Shown piece after piece: positions 1 to 6,833 of a stretch of DNA of 33,879 nucleotides. The stretch is taken from the NCBI GenBank assembly GCA_945904955.1, contig CAMDPO010000026.1, positions 1-33,879 on the forward strand, given 5' to 3'. Both the position numbers and the translations under genes were made by a program. Numbering within the stretch: the first letter of the stretch is position 1; the number at the start of each line of letters is the position of its first letter. The notes beneath the pieces are model-generated. The model was given only the letters and a program-made list of their open reading frames with translations, was not told the DNA's origin and searched no databases. The DNA is from Rhizobium sp. Q54 (lineage in GTDB: Bacteria > Pseudomonadota > Alphaproteobacteria > UBA2966 > CAIVPW01).

Positions 1-142
1 CCTTCCGCCACCGATACAGCGTCTGCTCAGCAACGCCGATCTGCCGGCTGGCGTCGGCCACCGACCCGCCCTTCGCCACAAAGACCTCAACCTCACGCAG
101 CTTCCCGATGATCTGCTCGGACGTAAATCGCTGACGCGGCAT
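1..142 (-). CDS. IS3-family transposase OrfA, N-terminal part (cut by window edge)
   Basis: The minus-strand reading begins MPRQRFTSEQIIGKLRE and continues to a helix-turn-helix segment ending EQTLYRWRK, which is the classic N-terminus of IS3-group OrfA (Transposase_8 family), the DNA-binding subunit made before the frameshifted OrfAB transposase. About 47 residues are present and the rest lies off the left edge. An alternative ATG four codons upstream (position 154) is possible, but family members usually start at the MPR/MKR position. The element end lies just upstream of this start. Confidence 0.8.
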   Translation of the reverse strand, partial: MPRQRFTSEQIIGKLREVEVFVAKGGSVADASRQIGVAEQTLYRWRK

Positions 143-210
143 GCCGTTCTCCATTCAAAAGCGGGCCAATCCTAACTCTGGACTCGGACCACTTTCGACA
201 GGGCAGACCA
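1..210 (-). mobile_element. IS3-type insertion sequence, one terminus
   Basis: The OrfA start is followed outward by about 68 non-coding bases ending in GGGCAGACCA at 201-210, which on the minus strand reads TGGTCTGCCC, the form of IS3-family terminal inverted repeats (TG at the outer end, then a G/C-rich block and AAAGTGGTCC). The boundary at about 210 is inferred from that pattern. The opposite end and the target duplication cannot be seen. Confidence 0.6.
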
Positions 211-288
211 CTACCTCATTGCCAGGAACGCTCGAGCGACTCCTGGCCCCCAGGGTGGATACGGTCGGCACGTTTTCCTTCACCAAGG

Positions 289-655
289 TTGCCGAGGTCG
301 TCGGTCGCGGAGAATTGGCGGCCCATTTTCAGCAATCGCCAGGGGGCCGACGACGTCATCGATCCTGGGATAGATCTACGGTGTTGCAACGCGCGGGGTC
401 CGTGGGTTTCAGGTGCACATCCAGAACAAGACGGCCTGCGCCCTGCACGTTTGCCTGGAGCCGGAACTAGAAGCATCTGCCCAGGCCGGCACGTTGGAGG
501 CGCTGCGCCAAGAATTCGACCGGGTGCTTGCGCAAAAGGACATGCAGAACGTGCGTGTCACGGTCGAGACGGTGGCGGAACTCACGCGCGATGCCTGCAG
601 CGGCAAGTTCCGCACGGTGGTCTACGCGCAGCAGTCTGAGAAAGTGCGGGTCCAG
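289..655 (+). pseudogene. Decayed C-terminus of a PaaK/CapK-like adenylate-forming ligase
   Basis: Two plus-strand frames carry pieces of one protein. The first reads GADDVID near 340-360, like the (R)xDDVI motif of phenylacetate-CoA-ligase-type enzymes. After a frame change the second reads GVRGFQVHIQ (around 393-425), then a helix, and ends in SGKFRTVV, resembling the short C-terminal domain and the closing K-F/L-R motif of the same family. No start codon, adenylation core or clean stop is present, and the upstream part appears to have been removed where the IS3 element sits. The frame then runs into non-conserved sequence. The family call is inference from short motifs; this is a remnant, not a working gene. 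Confidence 0.4.
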
Positions 656-1018
656 GTCTTGCGCCGAGCCGGCCCAGGGCGCGATGGCTCCGCCGTCCAC
701 GGCGACGCCCCGAACCTGCGTGATTGGCAAACCGTCGATCGCCGCGTGAATCCGACAGGCCGGCTTGCTTCGACGAGTGGCGATGTCTGTGGTGCTGGCG
801 CGCCGTCGGAAAGGTGCGCACGCGGCGGGAAGCAACCAGTGAAGTGGTATCGGCTCCGAGCAGGGATGCGCCAAAATCGCAGCTCAATCTTGGAGGAATG
901 TACGACCTGGGGTAGGGGCGTGGCCCTGGTCTACGTGACAGCGCACATGTGCGGGGGTCGCTCGTCTGCGCTGCGGCCGCTGAAATATTCGGTCACGAAA
1001 TGCCTCGCGCCTTGGCCA
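656..1018. other. Intergenic stretch with no recognisable gene
   Basis: Open frames here are short and lack family motifs or ribosome-binding sites. It is probably decayed DNA between the ligase remnant and the copper-protein promoter. Confidence 0.5.
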
Positions 1019-1050
1019 TTGACCTTCCCCAGTGGGAACACCCACGTCGA
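1019..1050 (+). promoter_or_regulatory. Possible CueR/MerR-type operator-promoter of the CusF-like gene
   Basis: TTGACC at 1019-1024 is followed directly by the dyad TTCCC-CAGT-GGGAA (1025-1038). This matches the left half of copper-responsive MerR-family operators (TTGACCTTCC...GGAAGGT), where the dyad fills an over-long spacer. The right arm degenerates (GGGAACACC), no good -10 box is visible 19-20 bp downstream, and no merR-type gene is in the window. It lies about 50 bp before a copper-binding protein gene, which is the main contextual support. Confidence 0.4.
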
Positions 1051-1088
1051 GTGCTTGACGTAACCCGGGATCGAGAAGGACCAACGAC

Positions 1089-1595
1089 ATGCTGAAGGTA
1101 CTGGCAACAATGCTTGGCGTCGGCATCGTGGCTACGGCGGTCATCGCCAACGCTCAAATGCAGATGCCGCAAGGGCAGATGCCGATGCGCATGCAAATGG
1201 GCATGGGCGAGCACCCGCAAATGCAAATGGACATGACCAACCACATGGCCGCGCACGCCGAGATGCACGGCCAGGCACAGATGGGACCGGACCACGCGCG
1301 GATGGGAGCCGGAGAAGCCACTCCCGGCCAGATGGCGGCTCTGCCGCCAGGCAATGCCGTCGCGCCGGTGCCGGTCAATGGCGAGGTCGTCCGCATCGAC
1401 GAGGAGACTGGCCGCGTCACGCTGCGTCATGAGCCCATCCCCAACCTCGACATGCGGGCCATGACCATGGTGTTCCGGACAGAGAATCCGTCCTTGTTGG
1501 CCGGTCTAAAGGTCGGCGACCGGGTGACGTTCGAGGCCGAGCGCGTGGGCGGCGCGATTACAGTTACTAAGTTGGACAAGGCGGCCACGAACTGA
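1089..1595 (+). CDS. CusF-like periplasmic copper-binding protein with Met-rich N-terminal region
   Basis: A 168-residue exported protein. A signal peptide (residues 1-22, ending ANA) is followed by a methionine/histidine-rich stretch (about 23-82, 15 Met and several His) and a CusF domain (about 97-165, GEVVRIDEETGRVTLRHEPI onward). CusF binds Cu(I)/Ag(I) in the periplasm and hands it to RND exporters. The ligand set is visible as His114, Met125 and Met127 (MTM motif). The tryptophan that caps the metal site in E. coli CusF is replaced by Met122, giving a possible all-Met/His site. GAAGGA lies about 10 bases before the ATG. No Cus exporter genes are adjacent, so it is either an orphan chaperone or the remainder of a broken metal-resistance island. 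Confidence 0.85.
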   Translation: MLKVLATMLGVGIVATAVIANAQMQMPQGQMPMRMQMGMGEHPQMQMDMTNHMAAHAEMHGQAQMGPDHARMGAGEATPGQMAALPPGNAVAPVPVNGEVVRIDEETGRVTLRHEPIPNLDMRAMTMVFRTENPSLLAGLKVGDRVTFEAERVGGAITVTKLDKAATN

Positions 1596-1601
1596 ACTCG
1601 A

Positions 1602-1650
1602 GTCGGCCGGCGCGACGCTCACCCGGGTGGTGGGTGTCGGGCCGGCCGAC
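1602..1650 (+). terminator. Hairpin after the CusF-like gene
   Basis: Perfect 10-bp arms GTCGGCCGGC (1602-1611) and GCCGGCCGAC (1641-1650) lie just after the stop codon, with a 29-nt loop containing CCCGGG. There is no T-tract, so terminator function is tentative. Confidence 0.4.
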
Positions 1651-2173
1651 CGACCGCCAGCATGGGGGGGAGTTCAGCCGCTATGTGCCCGGCCCCTGAG
1701 GTCCGCGCCACGCAAGGCGCTGACGATCAGGTCGCTCATGGAGTCACCGAGGCCGCTGGAGTCGCTCAGGGTCGTGCGCTGGATGTTGAGTCCGAAGGTC
1801 TGATCCATTCCGGCGACATGCAGATATCGTCCAGCGACATCACGTCGTAGTGCCGGGCCACCGGCCTTAGCCTCTTTGGATCGAGTCAGGAACCGCCAAG
1901 GCGGGGTCCGCTAGGATTGCGCCATAGTCGACGCGCGCGCGTTCTGCGCGTTCTGCACATATCAACCACCGTCCAAACCAAAGTCCGGTGTCACAGAGCG
2001 CGGCAAATGCCCTTGGAAACGTATGCGACGTTTCCGTTGTGACCACCGGAGCTAACTACTTGTTTGGTCGGGGTTCGTTTAACTCCCGTAGCGAGCGCCA
2101 GTAGGCAGATCGAGGATGTCACCGGCACCTGGGCGGTTCGTCACCGCCGCAAGGTGCCCGGTGCTCGCCCCAG
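1651..2173. other. Gene-poor stretch between CusF-like gene and HU gene
   Basis: About 520 bases without a supported gene. On the minus strand, about 1850 to 1682, a frame reads HVAGMDQTFGLNIQ and then SDLIVSALRGADLRG before a stop. It has reasonable composition but no start signal and no family I recognise, and may be a gene fragment. The right part holds a nested inverted repeat (separate entry). Confidence 0.4.
1985..2049. repeat. Nested inverted repeat (cruciform-like)
   Basis: Inner perfect 8-bp arms GGAAACGT (2015-2022) and ACGTTTCC (2028-2035) surround a 5-nt loop. Outer arms CCGGTGTCACA (1985-1995) and TGTGACCACCGG (2038-2049) pair with one bulged base. It is 125 bases beyond the HU stop codon, on the HU 3' side. 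Its role is unknown: element end, operator or transcript hairpin. Confidence 0.5.
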
Positions 2174-2443
2174 CTACATGGCCTTCTTCAGGCCGGGGGC
2201 CGCCTTGAAACGGACGGACTTCGAAGCCTTGATCACGACGGGCTCGCCGGTACGCGGATTGCGACCCTGGCGCTTGCCGCGCTTGCTGACGTGGAAGGTG
2301 CCGAAGCCAAAGATCGGGAAGCGGCCGTCCTTCTTCAGGACCTTGGTCACCGAGCGGGTAACGCCCTCAACGGCATCTTTCGCCTGGGCGATGGTGCAGC
2401 CGGTGGCTTCGCGGATCGCGTTGGCGAGAATAGTCTTGCTCAT
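2174..2443 (-). CDS. HU-family DNA-binding protein
   Basis: An 89-residue protein of typical HU length, starting MSKTILANAIREATG. It carries the HU/IHF arm signature GFGTFHVSKRGKRQGRNPRT in the middle (about 46-65) and the C-terminal KASKSVRFKAAPGLKKAM. HU dimers bend DNA and help compact the nucleoid. Lysine-rich segments and the RNPRTGE loop that intercalates DNA are visible. GGGGA precedes the ATG at a suitable distance. It is on the same strand as the DUF350 operon, with a gap of 113 bases, so it may have its own promoter. HU versus IHF subunit cannot be fixed, but the lack of IHF-specific residues favours HU. Confidence 0.92.
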   Translation of the reverse strand: MSKTILANAIREATGCTIAQAKDAVEGVTRSVTKVLKKDGRFPIFGFGTFHVSKRGKRQGRNPRTGEPVVIKASKSVRFKAAPGLKKAM

Positions 2444-2556
2444 TCAGGTCCCCTCACTCGGTGCGGATCAAGCTGTAGCTGGCCGCGTTGTCGCATTGCA
2501 CAAGGCAGATTTCAACTCCGGGAAGCGGGGGCTGCTTCGGCCCGGCCCGATCGCCT

Positions 2557-2955
2557 CTAGTAGGTCATGCTGGCGGCGTTGATCAGCCCGATGGCGATCG
2601 ATGCGGCGGCCAGCGTCGCCGCGGCCGCGACATTGCCTTCCTCGATGTGCTTGGAGACTTCCCGCAACAGGAAGTCCGCTAGGCGGTAGACCGCGAGTTG
2701 CACGACCAGCGCCACGGCACCCCACACGGCCATGTCCAGGAGCGACACGCTCTGGGCGATGACGCTGGCGAGCGGCAGCGTGAACCCGAGCACGGCGCCG
2801 CCCAGGCTGATGGCGGCCGCCGTATTGCCGCGCTTGATCAGGGTCGCTTCGTGGTGCGGCGTAACCGCCATGTAGAGCACGACGAAGACGGCCTCGAGGA
2901 CCAGTGCCACGCCGAAATAGAGCAGGAAGCTGCCGATCGTCTGCAGCGAGATCAT
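2557..2955 (-). CDS. DUF350 inner-membrane protein (YjfL-like)
   Basis: A 132-residue, very hydrophobic protein with about four predicted membrane segments arranged as two DUF350-like halves (first near residues 5-65, second near 72-130, each with a small-residue-rich helix pair). Its function is unknown in the family. It follows the YgiC-like gene by about 35 bases on the same strand. The pairing of a DUF350 membrane protein with glutathionylspermidine-synthase-like and DUF1190 proteins repeats the E. coli yjfL-yjfM-yjfC arrangement, which supports both the call and a shared role at the envelope. Confidence 0.85.
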   Translation of the reverse strand: MISLQTIGSFLLYFGVALVLEAVFVVLYMAVTPHHEATLIKRGNTAAAISLGGAVLGFTLPLASVIAQSVSLLDMAVWGAVALVVQLAVYRLADFLLREVSKHIEEGNVAAAATLAAASIAIGLINAASMTY

Positions 2956-2990
2956 GAACGCACCCCCGGCAGTCTAGCGCCTCGCCAATT

Positions 2991-4121
2991 CTACTCGAAG
3001 AAATGCGGAACGAAGCGGCTGCTGTCGCGCGTGATCGCCGTCGCGTCTTCCCGGATGCCGATGCCCGCCGGCTGGCTGGCGATCACCCACGAGCCGAGCA
3101 CCGGATAGTTGCCGGCGAACGCCGGGATCTCGACGTGGGCCTGGTAGACGAAGCCCTCGGCGCCATAGGCGCCTTCGGTCTCGGCCACAACCCTGTCCAG
3201 GTCGAGCACCTGGATGTTGGCGCCCTCGCGGCTGTAGATCGGCTTGCGGACGACTTTGCCTTCGATACGCCCCGGCTCCAGGAACGTGGGCAGCAGATTG
3301 GGGTGGCCGGGCGCCATCTCCCACAGCAGCGCCAGCGCCGCCTTGTTGGACAGCACCATCTTCCAGGCGGGCTCGATCACTTTGGTGACGCCCGTCACAA
3401 GGTGCGCGCCGAACTCTTCGCCGATCAGCCACTCCCAGGGATAGAGCTTGAACAGGACGTCGATCGGCTCGCGGTCCAGATCGCGGAACGCCTGCCCATC
3501 CCAGCCGATCTCCTCGATAGCGATGCGCTGCGTCTCGAGCCCGGCTTGGATCGCGGTGTCACGCAGGTACTCGATCGTGCCGACGTCCTCGGCATGGTTC
3601 TTCACGGCGGAGAAATAGACCCGCCTGCGGCCGACGTCGAAATTCTTCCATGCTTCGATCAAGCGCTCGTGGATCGAGTTGAATTGGTCGCGATCGGGCC
3701 ACGCTGCCTGCAACCAATCCCATTGCACGACCGCCGCCTCGAACAGGGCGGTCGGGGTGTCGGCGTTGTATTCGAGCAGCTTGGGTGGGCCGGCCCCGGC
3801 GTAGGCCAGGTCGAACCGCCCGTAGAGGTTCTTCTCCTGGGCGCGCCAGCTGCCGGCGATTGCCTCCCAGGCCGTGCGCGGTATGTGGAGGCGCTCGAAC
3901 GCCTCCTCGCCGGTCTGCACGACGCGGTCGACGAGGGCCAGCGCCATCTGCTCCAGCTCCGCGGTCGCCGCTTCGATGGCGTCGACCTCCGCCGCCGTGA
4001 AGCGGTAGTACGCGGTCTCGTCCCAGTAGGGGGCGCCGGCGATGGTATGGAAGGCGAAGCCTAGATCGCGTTCGACGTGTTCGCGCCAGTCTGCTCGCGG
4101 CGTGACGGCGAGGCGCTCCAC
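2991..4121 (-). CDS. ygiC: Glutathionylspermidine synthase-like ATP-grasp protein (YgiC/YjfC family)
   Basis: A 376-residue protein matching the length of YgiC/YjfC, which resemble the synthetase half of Gsp but lack the amidase half. Visible family segments are GRFDLAYAGAGPPKLLEYN and DTPTALFEAA (about 100-130, substrate/ATP region), VRKPIYSREGAN (about 312-323) and the C-terminal GSWVIASQPAGIGIRED followed by DSSRFVPHFFE. The enzyme would form an amide bond using ATP; the true substrate of YgiC-type proteins is not established. It starts at GTG, four bases after the DUF1190 gene stop, so the two are translationally linked. The DUF350 gene follows. Confidence 0.88.
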   Translation of the reverse strand: MERLAVTPRADWREHVERDLGFAFHTIAGAPYWDETAYYRFTAAEVDAIEAATAELEQMALALVDRVVQTGEEAFERLHIPRTAWEAIAGSWRAQEKNLYGRFDLAYAGAGPPKLLEYNADTPTALFEAAVVQWDWLQAAWPDRDQFNSIHERLIEAWKNFDVGRRRVYFSAVKNHAEDVGTIEYLRDTAIQAGLETQRIAIEEIGWDGQAFRDLDREPIDVLFKLYPWEWLIGEEFGAHLVTGVTKVIEPAWKMVLSNKAALALLWEMAPGHPNLLPTFLEPGRIEGKVVRKPIYSREGANIQVLDLDRVVAETEGAYGAEGFVYQAHVEIPAFAGNYPVLGSWVIASQPAGIGIREDATAITRDSSRFVPHFFE

Positions 4122-4125
4122 CCCC

Positions 4126-4647
4126 TCAGCCCCCGGGCGCGCCGTAGCCTGGTGCCGTCGTACCGAAGCCGCCGCGACGCACTTCCGCCACCCGAGTCGC
4201 CGGACGGAACGCCGAGCGCCCCGCGGCGTTGTCGAAGTTGCCGACGTTGAACAGCCGCCCGCGGTTCGACACGACGGCGGAATTGTCTTGCCCGCGATAG
4301 ACCGGCTGCGCGTAGCGATTGCCGCCCATCATGTTGCCCATCATGTAGCCCATCAGCAGCGGCATGAAGAAGCTGCCGCCGGCGGCGGTCTGCCGGGTCT
4401 CGCAGTTGCCGGCGCCAAACTCCGCTTCACATTCCTGCTTCTGCGCGAAGCGCGGTGCTTCGGTGGCCAAGGCTTGGTCTGCCGCCACCTTGGCGTCGGC
4501 GCACGCGGTCGCGCCATAGTCTGCAGCGCACTCCTGTACGGTCGGGTAGAAGCGCGCATCCTGCGGCAGCGCGCTGTCGCCGCAGGCCCCGAGGGCCATG
4601 CTCGCGCTGCCGAGCAGCACCAGCCGGATCGATCGAGACTTCTTCAT
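4126..4647 (-). CDS. ygiB: DUF1190 family exported protein (YgiB-like)
   Basis: A 173-residue protein whose N-terminus MKKSRSIRLVLLGSASMALGACG is a lipoprotein-type signal (lipobox LGAC, Cys at about 22). It is followed by cysteine-bearing repeats (about residues 36-86, spacing typical of DUF1190) and a Gly/Met-rich middle (FMPLLMGYMMGNMMGGN), with a low-complexity tail rich in Gly, Arg and Ala. YgiB/YjfM proteins are coded next to YgiC/YjfC; their role is unknown but envelope-associated. First gene of the minus-strand YgiB-YgiC-DUF350 operon. Confidence 0.85.
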   Translation of the reverse strand: MKKSRSIRLVLLGSASMALGACGDSALPQDARFYPTVQECAADYGATACADAKVAADQALATEAPRFAQKQECEAEFGAGNCETRQTAAGGSFFMPLLMGYMMGNMMGGNRYAQPVYRGQDNSAVVSNRGRLFNVGNFDNAAGRSAFRPATRVAEVRRGGFGTTAPGYGAPGG

Positions 4648-4676
4648 GCTTGCCCCCGAAAACGCGGGACGGACTG

Positions 4677-4705
4677 TCGACCGTCGATCGACCGACTATC
4701 GACCG
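4677..4705 (-). promoter_or_regulatory. Three 11-bp-spaced direct repeats upstream of the ygiB-like gene
   Basis: TCGACCG occurs at 4677-4683, 4688-4694 and 4699-4705, exactly 11 bp apart, that is about one helical turn, between 30 and 58 bases upstream of the ygiB-like start codon. The spacing is what one would expect for a regulator binding repeatedly on one DNA face. The protein is unknown. The rest of 4730-4951 shows no gene. Confidence 0.45.
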
Positions 4706-4709
4706 TTTG

Positions 4710-4729
4710 CAGCGCTTTTCATAGCGCTG
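4710..4729. repeat. Short perfect inverted repeat next to the phased repeats
   Basis: CAGCGCT (4710-4716) and AGCGCTG (4723-4729) form 7-bp arms around a 6-nt loop. It could be part of the same operator region. Confidence 0.4.
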
Positions 4730-4908
4730 CTGGGGGGGCAGGGGTGGCGCCGGGCAGTCGAGGAGAGTCAGCGCGCTCGGCGAGCGAGCTGACTCCCTCG
4801 TGTCGCGTCTCTACTTGATGGTGAGCTTCACCGCTGCTTGGCGGGTCGGCTGCGCGGCGGTGACGTCGGCGGCTGAACGAACGCGCCCTCCCAGGCGAAC
4901 GAACGTAG

Positions 4909-4932
4909 CAAGCGCCCCCGACGGGAGCGCTT
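4909..4932 (-). terminator. Hairpin downstream of the 397-residue exported protein gene
   Basis: CAAGCGC at the left and GCGCTTG at the right, with G/C-rich inner pairs and one mismatch, lie about 20 bases beyond the stop codon at 4952. It is a plausible terminator without a long U-tract. Confidence 0.5.
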
Positions 4933-4951
4933 GTTGCGTTTCTAGAGGCTG

Positions 4952-6145
4952 CTAGCCGCCGAGCTTGGTGACGGCGATGCTCAGCAGGTACTCGAGGTCG
5001 GGACAGACGGCCCAACCCGGTGCATCGGCCTCTTCATCGTCGTCGTCATCGAGCATCTGGCCGGGCCGCAGGGCGGCGACCGCCGCCTCGTACTTCTTGC
5101 GCTCGCGCTCCAGCTCGGCGGCCTCGGCGCCCTCGATCAGGTCGTCGACTTCGACGAGCATTCCCATCAGCTCGACGATGCCGGCGTGCAGCTGCGGCTC
5201 GGTGAGTTCGAGGAACGCCGCGATCTGATTGCCGTAGTGGTGGCCGACCGCATAGATCATCTCGTCGGCGATATCGTCCTCGCCGTTGTCGTAGACGGCG
5301 CACGCTTCCAGCGTGATCCCATGGATGTGCTTCGCGAGGCGGACGAAATCGCGTCCCGGAAACAGATCGGCGGCCACGACCTCCTCGATGATGCCGGCCA
5401 GCCGCTGGGCAGGGGCTTCGGCGTCCTCGGCGGTCAGCCGGCGCGCGCGCACGTCGGGCGGGTCGGCCGTGCGGTAGAGGTCGTCCAAGGTGGCGAGGGC
5501 CGCGCGGCCCTCGGTCTTCGCCGTCTCTCCCGCGCGTCCCTCGATCGTCGCCCAGTGTTCCTTGACGCGCTCCAGCGCAACGACGCCGTTGGCGTATTGC
5601 CAGGGCGAGATGAACATCTCTTCGAACGCCTCACCGACACCTTCGCCCGCCACCAGCAAGTCGATAGCCATCGCTGCTCGGAACGCCTCGTTGCGCGCCA
5701 GTGCCGGATCGATCAGCAGGTCCTTCGAACGAGCAAGCAACTCGCGGGCCTTGGCAATGGATGCCGGGGCGTCCGTCGCCGTCTGGATGGCCTTCACGAC
5801 CGCCCACAGCGCTCCGAAAAGTTCCTGGTGCAGCGCGGCGTCCTTGGCACGCAGCGAGCCGCCGAAGCGGCCGAAGTCTGCGACGGCCATCTCGGTGATC
5901 TCGACGAACAGTTCGTACGCCAGCGGCTGATGCCGCTCGACCAACGACAGGCGCCGCTCGACCATTCCCAGCCCGAACGCGCGACTGAGGTCCAGGGTGT
6001 GCTCATAGAACGGCTCCGGCTTCGCTGCCGCCGGCGCACCGCCGCCGGCGTCCGCCGGCTGTGCCATCAACAAGGCCGCGCCCGATGTCATGCAGGTCGC
6101 GATCACTCCGGCGCCGAGGGCGCGGACCAGACGGCTTGTATTCAT
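4952..6145 (-). CDS. Exported protein of unknown function
   Basis: A 397-residue protein that I do not recognise. The N-terminus (MNTSRLVRALGAGVIATCMT, then a hydrophobic run ending near AQPADA at about 33) is a clear signal peptide. The mature part is Glu/Ala/Leu-rich and looks almost entirely helical, with no Cys cluster and no obvious catalytic motif. Near the C-terminus there is an acidic run DDDDDEEAD (about 366-374), then CPDLEYLLSIAVTKLGG. The segment HIHGITLEACAVYDNGEDDI and a following HHYGNQ contain His/Asp/Glu that could bind metal, but that is only a guess. It stands alone between hairpins on the minus strand. Sequence composition is like its neighbours, so transfer is not indicated. 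Confidence 0.75.
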   Translation of the reverse strand: MNTSRLVRALGAGVIATCMTSGAALLMAQPADAGGGAPAAAKPEPFYEHTLDLSRAFGLGMVERRLSLVERHQPLAYELFVEITEMAVADFGRFGGSLRAKDAALHQELFGALWAVVKAIQTATDAPASIAKARELLARSKDLLIDPALARNEAFRAAMAIDLLVAGEGVGEAFEEMFISPWQYANGVVALERVKEHWATIEGRAGETAKTEGRAALATLDDLYRTADPPDVRARRLTAEDAEAPAQRLAGIIEEVVAADLFPGRDFVRLAKHIHGITLEACAVYDNGEDDIADEMIYAVGHHYGNQIAAFLELTEPQLHAGIVELMGMLVEVDDLIEGAEAAELERERKKYEAAVAALRPGQMLDDDDDEEADAPGWAVCPDLEYLLSIAVTKLGG

Positions 6146-6294
6146 GGCAGTCCCCGAACCGGCGCGCGGCGCGCGCCCTCCACAATGTCCGCTGTAGTTT
6201 AGCCCAGCGGCGCGGGGGTCGGGAGGGTCCGCGAACCCTCAATTCCTGGCGGCTCGCAGCCACCGCGCGAAGGGCGCGCAAACAAAGGGCGCGG

Positions 6295-6606
6295 CTACTT
6301 CCGGGTCGTCCGCAGCTTGTCGCGGATGGATTGACGCTGCATCAGCTTGCGCTGGGCCATCGGCGGGAAGTCGGTGAGCAAGACGACATTGTTGTCGATC
6401 AGCACGTTGATGAGGTCTTCGAGGATGCGCAAAAGGTCATTCTCGGAGCTGGCCAGGTGCTGGCGCAGGGCCTCTTCGGAGCCCATGCCGGTGACGAACG
6501 CCAGCATCTCCGGATCGGCCTCTTTCATCGCCTCGGGCGCGGCCGCGTGCGGCCGGTCGAACACGGCAACGATGATGCCCTTGGCGTCTCTCGCCACGTA
6601 TCGCAT
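6295..6606 (-). CDS. Small conserved protein of unknown function
   Basis: A 103-residue protein starting MRYVARDAKGIIVAVFDRP. It has a short beta-rich N-terminus, an acidic middle (EADPEMLAFV) and a helical C-terminus ending in a motif like LLTDFPPMAQRKLMQR. This layout matches a family of small proteobacterial proteins with the pattern (F/L)TDLPxxAQxKLxxR, often mislabelled in databases as tryptophan synthase beta subunit-like; no such activity is supported. Upstream in-frame ATGs exist (to 6774), but the family start and the inverted repeat at 6643-6695 favour 6606. Confidence 0.7.
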   Translation of the reverse strand: MRYVARDAKGIIVAVFDRPHAAAPEAMKEADPEMLAFVTGMGSEEALRQHLASSENDLLRILEDLINVLIDNNVVLLTDFPPMAQRKLMQRQSIRDKLRTTRK

Positions 6607-6642
6607 GGCGACACAATAGATAGCGTCCAGTTGCCGGACAAG

Positions 6643-6695
6643 CCGCAAGGGTAGTGCGCGACCCCCGCGAACGGCCGCGGCACTACCCCCTGCGG
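6643..6695. repeat. Long imperfect inverted repeat
   Basis: CCGCAAGGGTAGTGC (6643-6657) pairs with GCACTACCCCCTGCGG (6680-6695), with a perfect 9-bp core (GGGTAGTGC/GCACTACCC). It lies 37 bases upstream of the small conserved gene on the minus strand and 83 bases before a plus-strand peptide ORF. It may be an operator or a transcript hairpin. Confidence 0.45.
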
Positions 6696-6777
6696 CCCAT
6701 GGTAGCAGCTGCCCCCAGGCGCCATGTCGGCAGCAGGTGTTTTCCGTCGTCCCTGCCGTCCGGAAGGATGTCACGCC

Positions 6778-6831
6778 ATGAGCGCCATCGGTGTTGTGCT
6801 GATCGTTCTCGGCGTCCTGATCCTGATCTGA
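6778..6831 (+). CDS. Possible 17-residue hydrophobic peptide
   Basis: The reading MSAIGVVLIVLGVLILI is a single membrane-length hydrophobic stretch, preceded by GGAAGG at a fair distance and ending three bases before the ATG of the broken dehydrogenase. It could be a tiny membrane peptide or a leader for the next gene, or chance. Only composition and the ribosome-binding site support it. Confidence 0.3.
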   Translation: MSAIGVVLIVLGVLILI

Positions 6832-6833
6832 CC

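Noticed and set aside
1662-1850. Plus-strand 62-residue open frame
   Set aside because: No ribosome-binding site or motif; the minus strand reads at least as well, and neither is convincing as a gene.
1985-2070. Integron attC site suggested by the nested repeat and nearby GCTAAC/GTTTAAC
   Set aside because: The conserved RYYYAAC/GTTRRRY core pairs are not at the arm ends and there is no cassette or integrase nearby.
3003-4064. Plus-strand 353-residue open frame
   Set aside because: Antisense to the YgiC-like gene; composition and lack of motifs mark it as a shadow.
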